Of a DNA stretch of 64,000 nucleotides, positions 42,068 to 50,986 are shown in pieces. Position numbers and translations under genes: made by a program. Source of the DNA: Hormoscilla sp. GM7CHS1pb (GTDB taxonomy: Bacteria; Cyanobacteriota; Cyanobacteriia; Cyanobacteriales; Desertifilaceae). Under the pieces are notes generated by a model, which had not been told where the DNA came from, searched no databases, and worked only from the letters and a program-made list of their open reading frames with translations. The stretch covers positions 1,054,001 to 1,118,000 of the forward strand of contig JACONN010000006.1 in the NCBI GenBank assembly GCA_014323675.1, in the 5' to 3' direction. Position 1 is the stretch's first letter. Each line of letters opens with the position of its first letter.

Positions 42068-42279
42068 CAGAACAAGATTATAATAGTGGATCGGAGTTGG
42101 AACCATTACCTGATAGCGCTATTGTCTACCGGGCATTACTTCGTAAGTGGTGGATAGATTTGGAGACATATGAAGTCACAGATGATGCCTACTTTTTGCG
42201 TAAAAATAAAAACGAATCGGGTCTTTCTGTCAGGCTTGCTAGCGCTTGCTCTCCATCAGAATGTGCTGCCAGATTCTGA
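42064..42279 (+). CDS. Hypothetical protein, probably 3'-truncated
   Basis: 71 residues: YRALLRKWWIDLETYEVTDD and YFLRKNKNESGLSVRLASAC followed by SPSECAARF. It ends abruptly at a TGA where the sequence pattern suggests that more should follow. The next 400 bp are repeats, so the 3' part is likely lost. The start at 42064 overlaps the previous stop and is better than the upstream in-frame GTG. Confidence 0.55.
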   Translation: MTEQDYNSGSELEPLPDSAIVYRALLRKWWIDLETYEVTDDAYFLRKNKNESGLSVRLASACSPSECAARF

Positions 42280-42706
42280 ATCTGCTTGCCCGTTTGTTGG
42301 CAGAACAGTCTCGCCTCATTTGGCAAGCATGACCTAGATCCACAAAATGGCGATCGCCTTTAATCTCCTGTTGACAAAACAGCTGGATGTGTTATGATAA
42401 TAGCAAATTAGTTGAAATAATGATTCGATTAAATGCCCATAATAAAAAATTATCATCCGTAGGTTGGGTAGAGGCACGAAACCCAACTGCCGCAAGCCCT
42501 GTTGGGTGGGTGCATCCCATATTTGCGCCCGAACCCGGTTCGGATGGCAACGCAAATATGAGATGCACCCCTCATAAAGAAACCAGGTTTTGGGAACATA
42601 CCGGGTTTCTAAAGATGGGCGAGATGCTAGGAATATATCGGGCGGCTTGCTAGCACCGAGAGCATTCTGCGGCATAATAAAGCGCTAAAGCGCTTACTAC
42701 AAACGA
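42280..42706. repeat. Intergenic repeats and an orphan promoter copy
   Basis: Contains the second copy of the TTGACA...TATGATAAT promoter (42372-42406). It also has a GTAGGTTGGGTAGAGGCACG...AACCCAAC palindrome (42460-42487), an AAGAAACCAGG...CCGGGTTTCT hairpin (42577-42612) and an AAGCGCTAAAGCGCTT palindrome (42680-42695). No gene is supported. Confidence 0.65.
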
Positions 42707-42949
42707 TTACCCATTAGCGATAACCTCCAGCTCGCTTTCCCGTAAGTGAACCTTGAATTTTCTCTCTAACTTGAATTGGACTAGAATCGGCATATTAGCA
42801 CTGATCGGTTTCCCATCCCGTTCCAAAATGATATCGCTCACTTCCCCTTCGAGTCCCTTGAGTTCAAAAGGTTCATTGCGATTTTGAGGGTTATGGTAAA
42901 TTACCACAGATTCGGCGACCCGAACCCGATCGCCTATTTTAATTTCCAT
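42707..42949 (-). CDS. ftrV: Ferredoxin-thioredoxin reductase, variable chain
   Basis: 80 residues. MEIKIGDRVRVAESVVIYHN, FELKGLEGEVSDIILERDG, GKPISANMPILVQF and KFKVHLRESELEVI match the small SH3-like beta-barrel subunit of FTR. FTR passes electrons from ferredoxin to thioredoxins in light regulation. The catalytic Fe-S chain FtrC is encoded elsewhere. The gene is intact. Confidence 0.93.
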   Translation of the reverse strand: MEIKIGDRVRVAESVVIYHNPQNRNEPFELKGLEGEVSDIILERDGKPISANMPILVQFKLERKFKVHLRESELEVIANG

Positions 42950-43051
42950 GTGTATTCTCTCTCCTACAGCAGCACGAGCGTCTTGGCGCTAGATCGGATA
43001 ATCTTCCAAATTAGCATAAAACAAGTCGGGAAAATAGACGATCCCCTACTG

Positions 43052-44926
43052 CTATAAATTATTAGAAGAGGCATCAGACTCCGGTAGCAGTCTCTCGCGC
43101 AGCCGATCGAACCCTTCAGGATCCAGCTGCGACCACGAGATCAACCCCACAGCACCCATCATCAAAAATATTGCTAGCAACCCACAGACCATCATGGCTA
43201 CCCTTTTCATCCTCTGTCCCACCAATTGCTTGCCCCGGGTAGCCGCCGGTGATTCTGACTCGGCGATCGCAGCTTGCTGAGGGGAAAAGTCCGGATCCCG
43301 ATCGCTCGTTAAACCAGCATTGACTGTCCCGGCACTCAGTGACTGCCCATCGAGATCTGACGAGACGCGGCAGCGGACCAGCACCACGGAAGTATTATCA
43401 TGACCGTTCTTGCGATTAGCCAAATTAATCCAAGCCTGGACAGCCTCGTCGAGAGATCTATTCTCATCAAACATCATCCCCACGCAATCAGTCCAATATT
43501 GCTCAATACAGTCCCGATCGCTCAAACCATCAGAACAGAGCAACAGCACTCCATCTTCTGCTAAGATGAACCGCTGCACGTTGGGCTCGATGGATTCGCC
43601 GTCTCGGGTTCCCAAAGCTTGGGTTAAGGAGCCACCATCCGGCTCCCGTAGCGCTTGCCAGTAAGTCGCACGTCCGGAGGACACTTCCCTGACAGAAACA
43701 TCATCATCCACCGTCAATAGCTGACAATAGTCCCGAGTAATCCAATAGGCGCGACTATCTCCCACATGGGCAAGGTAAAGTTCGTGACTATTACCTAAGT
43801 CAGAACCATCAGCAATCGATAGCTTCTGGGGGATCTGGAGAGCCATCACCAAAGTAGTAGCCATGCGCTGTCGTGATTCTCGCCCTTGCTCGTCATTGGT
43901 GGCGGCAATCAAGTTATTCACCACTCGGATCGCAGATGATAAATGCTCCATGCAGACGTAAGGCATGACCAGTTCCGTTTGTTGCGCCAACTCAATCAGC
44001 AGCCCTTGCACCTGCAAACATAGCGCTCGCACCGCCATCTGGCTAGCTACCTCTCCGCCATCATGACCGCCCACCCCGTCGCAGATGATCGCCAATCCCG
44101 GAATTATATCATCATCAGGTATGGTGCTGTCGGGTGGGAAAACTGTCTGGGGAAAGCAACTGTCCTCGTTGTGGTCCCGCCTGGGACCTGTATCGGAAGC
44201 TCCAGCATACTCTAAGTGCAAAGGCTGCTGGGCCGCAACGGACAGTAATAGCTGATTTAGCGCCGGAGCGATATCCTCTATCGTCGCATCGGCAGCATAC
44301 ATCTGCTGACAGATATCTTGCAATTCCTGGCTCACAGCTGAATTGCTTTGAGTAATCCAACTCCACCAGGTACTGGCCAAATCCCCTAAAGATGGGATCT
44401 TTGGCATATCTTGGCTCCCGGAAACCAGATCTGCATGGAGTTCCAGCAGCCAAACCCGGCTACCTTGAACCCGAATGTTCTCCGGTACCAGCAGACTTGA
44501 TGCGACCCCCTCTGCCAATAAAGGATTCCACAGCTGAGTCATTTGCCAGAGCCAATAAACCTGAAGGACGGTCCTTGCTCCCAACCAAGCCTCTGCTATG
44601 CCAGGGTACAAACCACCAAATGCCGTTATCGGAACATTCTCCAACAATAAAATATTGCTAACTTCCCGACGGTTTTCCAGTCGAGCATATCCATAAACCT
44701 CTGGCACGTGCCGTCGGTGGGGAAATAAACGTAAATAAGGTATAATTTCCCCAAGGCTGTCCAACTCCACTGGTAGATCCCGCTTGGATTCCGGTAAGGT
44801 ATCCAGCCAGATTTGCGGAGCCTCCACCCGGTATCTGGAAGCTACCAACTTACCTACTCTCACTTGGGCCGCAGTTCCACCCACTGCCCAGAGATAGCGC
44901 CCATTCAGCCGCTCTTGACTGCTCAT
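43052..44926 (-). CDS. PP2C-type Ser/Thr protein phosphatase with N-terminal regulatory region and C-terminal membrane helix
   Basis: 624 residues. The first 230 contain a kinase-like or regulatory fold without clear motifs (LWAVGGTAAQVRVGK, DICQQMYAADATIEDI). The PP2C domain follows: ASDTGPRRDHNEDSCF, IICDGVGGHDGGEVASQMAV, LYLAHVGDSRAYWITRD, VLLLCSDGLSD and GHDNTSVVLVRC. All metal-binding Asp positions are present. A transmembrane helix near the C-terminus (VAMMVCGLLAIFLMMGAVGL) anchors it with the phosphatase on the cytosolic side (inferred). It may oppose Ser/Thr kinases such as those at 1-6 kb, but there is no direct evidence. Confidence 0.9.
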   Translation of the reverse strand: MSSQERLNGRYLWAVGGTAAQVRVGKLVASRYRVEAPQIWLDTLPESKRDLPVELDSLGEIIPYLRLFPHRRHVPEVYGYARLENRREVSNILLLENVPITAFGGLYPGIAEAWLGARTVLQVYWLWQMTQLWNPLLAEGVASSLLVPENIRVQGSRVWLLELHADLVSGSQDMPKIPSLGDLASTWWSWITQSNSAVSQELQDICQQMYAADATIEDIAPALNQLLLSVAAQQPLHLEYAGASDTGPRRDHNEDSCFPQTVFPPDSTIPDDDIIPGLAIICDGVGGHDGGEVASQMAVRALCLQVQGLLIELAQQTELVMPYVCMEHLSSAIRVVNNLIAATNDEQGRESRQRMATTLVMALQIPQKLSIADGSDLGNSHELYLAHVGDSRAYWITRDYCQLLTVDDDVSVREVSSGRATYWQALREPDGGSLTQALGTRDGESIEPNVQRFILAEDGVLLLCSDGLSDRDCIEQYWTDCVGMMFDENRSLDEAVQAWINLANRKNGHDNTSVVLVRCRVSSDLDGQSLSAGTVNAGLTSDRDPDFSPQQAAIAESESPAATRGKQLVGQRMKRVAMMVCGLLAIFLMMGAVGLISWSQLDPEGFDRLRERLLPESDASSNNL

Positions 44927-45054
44927 GAATTAAAACGATTTTTCCGACTATCTTAAAAATAGGTTAATCATTCCACACTCAATCGGAAAGAGAGATTAAA
45001 CTATTAATTATACTACCCCGATGGCGCTCTCACTCCCGAGACCGAAGCTGCTAT

Positions 45055-45487
45055 ATGGCTCTTACTCCTACGATATTTTGGCTACTGGCATTTATTGTCC
45101 TGTGCGTGATGGAAGTGGTCACCCCAACCGCCTTTGTGGAATTGATGATGGGACTCAGCGCTTTGATGGTGGCGGGAGTTGCGGTGATTTTTCCCCAACT
45201 GGCCGTTGGCCTGCAGATTGCCCTGTGGATGGGATTGTCACTTAGTCTGGTATTTGGCTCCCGTCGCTTCCTGCCCACCCGCAAAGTTTACGCCCTTGCC
45301 GACGCCACCGAGGCCGAAACCAAGACCTCGATCTTGCCCGGTCAGGCGGGCCGCGTCCTCTATGAAGGCAATTCCTGGCGAGCTAAGTGTGATGATAGCA
45401 TCAGTGCGATCGCCCCGACCAGAAGGTTTACGTCCTCCGCCGGGAAGGCAATACCTTGATTGTCATGCCCGAAAATCTCTTGCATTG
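45055..45487 (+). pseudogene. NfeD-family membrane protein, frameshifted near the 3' end
   Basis: Starts MALTPTIFWLLAFIVLCVME with two or three membrane helices (FVELMMGLSALMVAGVAVIF), then a C-terminal OB-like domain (SILPGQAGRVLYEGNSWRAK). Near 45410-45422 (GCGATCGCCCCGACC) the frame changes. The natural ending DQKVYVLRREGNTLIVMPEN is encoded one base out of frame and ends at 45487. NfeD pairs with the SPFH protein downstream. Confidence 0.82.
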
Positions 45488-45709
45488 AAAAAAAATGGGA
45501 ATTGAAAATTGGGAATTGAAAATTGGGAATATCCCGATAGGACCGCGAAAATTTTGAGTTTTGCCCAGATAACTGCATAAGGGCGATCGCCTGTTGTGGC
45601 CAGTTCCTATTATACCAACTGATTGTCAAGTTTGGTAACAAAAGGCGGGGTGAGGCTTGAGGAATAAATAGAAGCAGATCAGAAATTAATCGAAAAGGAG
45701 ATTCACGCT

Positions 45710-46288
45710 ATGCCACCACAATTAATAGTACTGCTTGCGGCTCTCGGAGTAGGCGGGTATGTCTTAAGAGGCTCTGTTAAGATTATCAATCAAGGGGACC
45801 AAGCCTTAGTGGAAGCCTTGGGGAAATACAACGGCAAAAAACTAGAACCGGGATTGAATTTCCTGATTCCAGTGTACCATAACGTGGTTTATCGAGATAC
45901 GATTCGAGAAAAAGTCCTAGACGTGCCGCCCCAACAATGTATCACCCGGGACAATGTCTCCATCAGCGTTGATGCGGTGGTCTACTGGCGGATTATGGAC
46001 ATGGAGAAAGCCTACTATAAGGTGGAAAAACTCCGGGATGCGATGGTAAACTTGGTGCTGACTCAAATTCGGTCAGAAATGGGTAAACTGGAACTGGATC
46101 AAACCTTTACGGCCCGATCGGAAGTGAATGAAGTGCTGCTGCGGGAATTGGATATTGCCACGGATCCTTGGGGGGTGAAGGTGACGCGGGTGGAACTGCG
46201 GGACATCGTTCCTTCTAAAGCGGTGCAGGACTCGATGGAATTGCAGATGTCCGCGGAACGGAAAAAACGGGCAGCAATTCTGACCTAG
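45710..46288 (+). CDS. SPFH/Band 7 (stomatin-like) protein, N-terminal part ended by in-frame TAG
   Basis: N-terminal membrane segment (QLIVLLAALGVGGYVLRG), then the SPFH domain: KIINQGDQALVEALGKY, ITRDNVSISVDAVVYWRI and WGVKVTRVELRDIVPSKAV. A TAG at 46286-46288 stops it after KKRAAILT, at the start of the long coiled coil. The frame continues open beyond it. This family forms large membrane rings and works with NfeD proteins, one of which is directly upstream and also broken. Confidence 0.88.
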   Translation: MPPQLIVLLAALGVGGYVLRGSVKIINQGDQALVEALGKYNGKKLEPGLNFLIPVYHNVVYRDTIREKVLDVPPQQCITRDNVSISVDAVVYWRIMDMEKAYYKVEKLRDAMVNLVLTQIRSEMGKLELDQTFTARSEVNEVLLRELDIATDPWGVKVTRVELRDIVPSKAVQDSMELQMSAERKKRAAILT

Positions 46289-46711
46289 GAAGGGGAACGA
46301 GAATCAGCAGTTAACAGTGCTAAAGGTAGGGCGGAGGCGCAAGTTCTGGATGCGGAAGCTCGTCAGAAAGCGGCAATTCTAGAGGCGGAGGCGCAACAGA
46401 AAGCAACGATTCTTAAAGCGCAAGCAGAACGCAAAGAGGCAGCTTTGAAGGCGGAAGGGACAGCAGAAGCGCTGAAAATTGTGGCTCAAACTCTCCAAGC
46501 AGACCCCAAGGCGAGGGAGTCCCTGCAATTTTTACTGGCGCAGAATTATCTGGAAATGGGGATGAAGATTGGCAGTAGCGACAGCAGCAAGGTGATGTTT
46601 ATGGACCCTCGCAGCATTCCTGCTACCTTGGAAGGTATGCGATCGATCGTCTCTGAGGATAAGGCAGAAGTGGGTGAACTGAATTTTGCACCCGATCGGT
46701 TCAAGAGTTAA
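46289..46711 (+). pseudogene. SPFH protein, C-terminal coiled-coil part after the nonsense codon
   Basis: Same frame as the upstream ORF: EGERESAVNSAKGRAEAQVL, AQVLDAEARQKAAILEAEAQ and so on, a long Ala/Glu coiled coil. It then reads KARESLQFLLAQNYLEMGMK and FMDPRSIPATLEGMRSIV. Only the TAG separates the halves. An internal ATG at 46445 could start a short peptide. The intact protein would be about 333 residues. Confidence 0.85.
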
Positions 46712-46713
46712 GT

Positions 46714-46848
46714 TAAGTAGGTGTGCATTGGGAAACTGAATTATGTAAAAATTTGGAACCTTTGATCGAATGGCTGAAAGACTCTCCCTGAAAGAACTTC
46801 AGCCATTGACATTCCAATTTATACGAACTACGAACTACGAACTACTTA
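46714..46848. repeat. IS-end remnant and heptanucleotide repeats
   Basis: GTTAAGTAGGTGTGCATTGG at about 46712-46731 matches the outer 18-20 bp of the IS630 inverted end at 34493. Short tandem ACGAACT heptamers follow at 46825-46846, a typical cyanobacterial STRR. Confidence 0.65.
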
Positions 46849-47238
46849 ATGGCTTTCTGCCAGTTGGCACTGGTTACAGAGTCCGAAAAACTCCAGGGTG
46901 TGATAGTAAATTTTGAAGTTGTGAGATGCTTGTAACTCAGTTTCCAGCTGGTGGACGGGACATGAATCGAAGGGAATGGATTCACCGCAGCGCAGACAGG
47001 TGATATGATGCTGGTCTTGATGGACCGAGCCATAAAGGGATTCGCCGTTAGCCAAGGTCCGCACTTGGAGGCAGCCTTCTTGTTTGAGGGCTTCCAGGGC
47101 GCGGTACACTGTTGCTAAACCAGTGTGCTGGTTGCGGTTTCGCAGTTCTAGGTAAATTTGTTGGGCAGAGAGCGATCGCTCGTTTGTTTCCAGCAGTTGC
47201 AAAATCCGCTCTTGACTCCGGGTGCGTTTGGCTTTCAT
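46846..47238 (-). CDS. zur: Fur-family regulator, Zur/FurB-like
   Basis: 130 residues. The winged-helix part is RTRSQERILQLLETNERSLS, AQQIYLELRNRNQHTGLATV and YRALEALKQEGCLQVRTL. The metal part HHITCLRCGESIPFDSCPVH plus EFFGLCNQCQ carries two CxxC pairs for structural zinc. It resembles cyanobacterial FurB/Zur, the zinc-uptake repressor, more than FurA, by QVRTLANGESLYG and the FFGLCNQC end. PerR cannot be fully excluded. It is divergent from purS. An AT-rich near-palindrome (ATGATATCATCAT, about 47312-47324) in the shared intergenic region could be its operator. Confidence 0.82.
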   Translation of the reverse strand: MKAKRTRSQERILQLLETNERSLSAQQIYLELRNRNQHTGLATVYRALEALKQEGCLQVRTLANGESLYGSVHQDQHHITCLRCGESIPFDSCPVHQLETELQASHNFKIYYHTLEFFGLCNQCQLAESH

Positions 47239-47285
47239 CGACCTGTCTGGTAAATCTAGGGGTTATTTCCTCTATAATGCAAATT

Positions 47286-47305
47286 GGTCAGACTTGTGTC
47301 TGACC
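47286..47305. promoter_or_regulatory. Perfect 8-bp hairpin in the zur-purS intergenic region
   Basis: GGTCAGAC-TTGT-GTCTGACC, about 44 bp before the purS start. It could be an operator palindrome for a dimeric regulator or a leader hairpin. It lies next to the ATGATATCAT palindrome. Confidence 0.5.
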
Positions 47306-47348
47306 ATAATATGATATCATCATACCGATAATCTGCCAAGGAATTGCT

Positions 47349-47630
47349 ATGACTGAGAAATATCACGCTCGCATTTATGTTACTCTGCGACCTTCAGTGC
47401 TAGACCCGGCTGGGGTGGCGGTGTCCTCTGGGTTGAAGCAACTGGGCTATGATGGCGTCGAACAGGTGCGCATTGGTAAGTATATTGAACTTAATTTGAC
47501 TGCTGCTGATCCAGAAGATGCTAAAACTAAGTTGGATGAAATGTGCGATCGCCTCTTAGCTAACCCGGTCATTGAAGATTACTGCTTTGAAGTTACTGAA
47601 TTAGCTGCTACTGCCCCGAAAGCTGGATGA
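47349..47630 (+). CDS. purS: Phosphoribosylformylglycinamidine synthase subunit PurS
   Basis: 93 residues: ARIYVTLRPSVLDPAGVAVS, GLKQLGYDGVEQVRIGKYIE and CDRLLANPVIEDYCFEV. PurS is the small bridging subunit of the PurSQL complex that converts FGAR to FGAM. AAGGAAT precedes the ATG. purQ follows after 40 bp, and no purL is present here, as is usual in cyanobacteria. Confidence 0.95.
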   Translation: MTEKYHARIYVTLRPSVLDPAGVAVSSGLKQLGYDGVEQVRIGKYIELNLTAADPEDAKTKLDEMCDRLLANPVIEDYCFEVTELAATAPKAG

Positions 47631-47670
47631 TTCGTTTATTTTATATTAGCATAAATCAGGAATAGTGGCT

Positions 47671-48333
47671 ATGAAATTTGGGATAGTGGTTTTTCCAGGA
47701 TCGAATTGCGATCGGGACGTAGAATACGTTACCCGGGACTTACTCCAGCAACCAACTCGCATGGTTTGGCATCAAGAAACGGATATTTCCGATCTCGATG
47801 TGGTGGTTATCCCTGGCGGTTTTAGCTATGGTGATTATTTGCGCTGCGGCGCGATCGCCCGTTTCTCCCCGGTGATGGCGGAGGTTGTCGCCCATGCAGA
47901 GCAAGGTAAACTGGTATTGGGCATCTGTAACGGCTTCCAGATCTTAACAGAAGTGGGTTTGTTGCCCGGGGCTCTGGTCAGAAATCAGGACTTGCATTTT
48001 ATATGCGATCGGGTGCCTCTGCGGGTCGAAACTAGCGACAGTTCTTGGACTGAGGGATACTCCCAAGGAGAAGTTATTACCTTACCCATTGCCCACGGTG
48101 AAGGTAGATACTATGCTGATGATGAGACGATCGCATCATTAGAAAATAACTCTCAAGTGCTATTTCGCTACGAAGGGGAAAATCCTAATGGTTCTTTAAA
48201 TAAGATTGCTGGTATTTGTAACCAACAAGGGAATGTTTTAGGAATGATGCCTCATCCAGAAAGAGCATCAGACCCCATGTTAGGCGCTACGGATGGGATA
48301 AAATTGTTTAAGGGATTAGCAGTAGCTAACTAA
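47671..48333 (+). CDS. purQ: Phosphoribosylformylglycinamidine synthase subunit PurQ (glutaminase)
   Basis: 220 residues from ATG 47671 (a GTG at 47665 is also in frame). Class I glutamine amidotransferase: MKFGIVVFPGSNCDRDVEYV, VVIPGGFSYGDYLRCGAIA, LGICNGFQILTEVGLLPGAL (catalytic Cys in CNG) and MMPHPERASDP (catalytic H and E). It supplies ammonia to PurL. The gene is intact. Confidence 0.96.
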   Translation: MKFGIVVFPGSNCDRDVEYVTRDLLQQPTRMVWHQETDISDLDVVVIPGGFSYGDYLRCGAIARFSPVMAEVVAHAEQGKLVLGICNGFQILTEVGLLPGALVRNQDLHFICDRVPLRVETSDSSWTEGYSQGEVITLPIAHGEGRYYADDETIASLENNSQVLFRYEGENPNGSLNKIAGICNQQGNVLGMMPHPERASDPMLGATDGIKLFKGLAVAN

Positions 48334-48352
48334 TACAGAAATTACGCAAAAT

Positions 48353-48385
48353 GTAGGTTGGGTTTTGTGCCTCAACCCAACCTAC
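48353..48385. terminator. Hairpin between convergent purQ and antiporter genes
   Basis: GTAGGTTGGGTT...AACCCAACCTAC, a 12-bp stem with a 9-nt loop. It sits between two convergent genes and can serve both. The same palindrome type occurs near 42460 and 63340, so it is also a dispersed repeat. Confidence 0.6.
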
Positions 48386-48408
48386 GATTACGAACGAGAA
48401 ACGAACAA

Positions 48409-50284
48409 TTAAGAGTGAGGTTCGCCAAAGAGGACCATTGAGCAGGTGAGTCCTTGGATGACTCGGGTGGTGACATTACTAACAGCTAATCCCCCAGCGG
48501 TGCGACGGCGTATAGAACGCAAAATTACCATTTCCGAGGATTGAGCGAACTTGAGAATTACCTGGGCCCGCATCATCGTGGCGCACAATTTTAATCTGAT
48601 ATTTAACCTGGGGCATGGCTTCAGATAACACTGCTTCTAACTGCGGCTTAAAGGCAAGGGCCTCCTCTTTGGGCGTGCGCCGATCGCACACGTGCAAAAA
48701 TGTTATTTCCGCCTGGTTCGTATCGGCGAACAGTTGCGCAAACCGCACCGTCCGCACTGCCCGTGGCGTTAAGCTTTTCACTGGCATCAATACTTGATGG
48801 ATATTTATCGGTTCGTCTAGCAGTCGCATCACGGCTACTGGACAGTGGGACGCCCAGAAGACACTATCAATCAAGTTGCCAAACGCGCGAGTCCGCAAGC
48901 TGGAAGTTTCGCTAGAGCCCATCACAATTAAATTGGCATTTTCTTCTCTGGCCGTGCGACAAATTCCTTGGGCTATATTATGATCGATGCGAATTTTCGG
49001 GGACGCTTTGACGTTAAACTCTTCGCTGACTGCGATCGCCCGATCGAGCAGCTTATTACTTTGCTTGATTGCCCCGCGCAACTTGGGGTCGTCCATGTGG
49101 ACGTGAGCTTTAGCAATGGATAGGGGGACGATGGCACCCGATTCGTGACGAGCCAACAGGGCCGCCATCTCGATCAAATACCTTTCTGTCAAGGGATTGT
49201 AGACTGGCACCACGACAGTAAATTGCTGTTGGGACTGGTCGGATATATCGCTTTCAACCCAGATCGACTTGTTGCTAGGTTCAATATCGGTTTCTTTTCG
49301 ACTGTCACTAACAAGCTTTGGTAGGGGCAACCTACTGGCAAATTGTGCCGTAGTTACAGGACCCAGGATAGAAGTCACTAGCATTAAGACGATAACAGCG
49401 TTAAACACTGGCTCGCTAATTAATCCGACCCGGAAACCTGCTAAGGCCGCTGCTAAAGTAGCTGCTACCTGGGGCAAGGATAAGGACCACATGGTCAGGG
49501 CCTCGTTCCAGTTGTAGCGAAATAGCAGTTTTGCTACCAGGGCCGCTAGCAATTTACTTGCCAGTAACCCGCCGACGATCGCCAGGGTGAGGGGCAGACC
49601 GGAAGTGATGCTTTCCATAAATGCTGGGATATCCAGCAGCAAACCCATACCTACGAAGAAGAAGGGGATAAACAGGGTACTGCCTACGAATTCTACTTTT
49701 TCTTCTACGGGACCATGTCCGACCACGTCATTGACTGCTAGACCAGCTAGGAATGCGCCGACAATCTTATCTACATTAACGATCTGTGCTCCCACTGAGG
49801 CCAGAAATACCGACAACAGCACGAACAAAAACTGGTTGCTTTCTTCATCCCCAGTGCGGCGGAAATATTCTTTCCCCGCCCAGTCAAGGCCAAACAAGAC
49901 GATGGCTGAGTAGATAGCCAGGGCCCCTAACTGGAACGCCAGACTGGCGGGTGAAAACTCTCCTGCATGAATGGAAACGCAAATCGCTAGGACTAGCAGG
50001 GCGGCGATATCTGTGAAAATGGTGGCCCCGATGGTGACGGTGACGGCTTCGTTGGTGGCCACGCCCAACCTGGTGACGATCGGGTAACCTAAGAGGGTAT
50101 GGGAAGCGATCAGGGATCCAATCAGGATGGAAGAGTTCAAACCGAAGCCGAACATCTGCCCCACTAGGGTGCCACAAATCAGGGGGAGTAGGAATGTGGC
50201 AATACCGAAGGTGAGGGAGCGATTTTTCTTTTTGCGGAACTCCTCCAGGTCTATTTCCATGCCTGCGACGAACATCAGATAAAT
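48409..50284 (-). pseudogene. CPA2 cation:proton antiporter with Usp domains, 3' part (cut by IS66 and a frameshift)
   Basis: Continues the gene begun at 52528: YLMFVAGMEIDLEEFRKKKN, then many membrane helices (IGSLIASHTLLGYPIVTRL, KIVGAFLAGLAVNDVVG). Universal-stress-type domains follow (ANLIVMGSSETSSL, HCPVAVMRL). Near 48570 a further frameshift moves the end (VILKFAQSSEMVILRSIRRR...MVLFGEPHS) into another frame that stops at 48409. The first 24 residues of the ORF starting at 50353 come from the IS, not from the antiporter. Confidence 0.87.
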
Positions 50285-50575
50285 GTAATTGCTCAAGATC
50301 TTGGTGGTGAAGGAATATGGGTACTGCCGGTACTGCATAGTTACTCGGGCCATCGGACTGGAGTGAACAGCCCTTGTACTGCCTCGGAATGCCTAACAGG
50401 ACAAGAGCAATTTTTGAGGAGCGAAAACTTCTCAAATGCTTACGGGGTGGGGGTTTTGACCTCGAAGTGGTGAGTCGGCAGCCGAGCGCCCGAATATGCA
50501 GTTGAGATGCGCGACAGCTGATTTTTTTCAAAATCCCGCGCCCAGGGTTGACAAATTCGATAAATAAGTAGTAAG

Positions 50576-50986
50576 TTGGAAGACATGACTAAGAATTGGC
50601 TTGCTGACCTCGACCAAGACACAGAGAATCTCGACCCAAAAAGTCGGGAAGTTTTGCAGCGGTTACTCAATTACCTAGAAGACCTATACAGCCAAAACCT
50701 TGAATTGAAAGCTGACAATCAACGATTGAGAGATGAAATAGCCGCGCTCAAAGGGCACAAGGGAAAACCTGACATCAAACCTCAAGCCAAAGCTGATACT
50801 TCTAAAGCTGATACTTCTGCGGAGGCCAAACCAGAGCAGCCCAATAGTCGAGAGCGAAAAAAGAAAAAACCGAAAACCCCCCCCAGGAACGTCGCCAACT
50901 TATTCATATTGACAGAGAAGAGGTTATCAAACTGGCTCGGAGTAACTTGCCGTCAGATATCACCCATAGAGGCTACCGAGAAGTAA
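50576..50986 (+). CDS. IS66-like transposase, N-terminal part
   Basis: Leucine-zipper-like region (LEDLYSQNLELKADNQRL) and a low-complexity Lys/Pro linker. The frame is lost at a run of eight C (50877-50884). The continuous protein would read PPQERRQLIHIDREEV into the second ORF. This could be ordinary damage or a slippage site that joins the two parts. Confidence 0.8.
   Translation: MEDMTKNWLADLDQDTENLDPKSREVLQRLLNYLEDLYSQNLELKADNQRLRDEIAALKGHKGKPDIKPQAKADTSKADTSAEAKPEQPNSRERKKKKPKTPPRNVANLFILTEKRLSNWLGVTCRQISPIEATEK

Noticed and set aside
46286..46288. TAG in the SPFH gene as a recoded sense codon
   Set aside because: No sign of a pyrrolysine or suppressor system in the window, and a different stop (TAA) interrupts the IS630 transposase; nonsense mutation is simpler.
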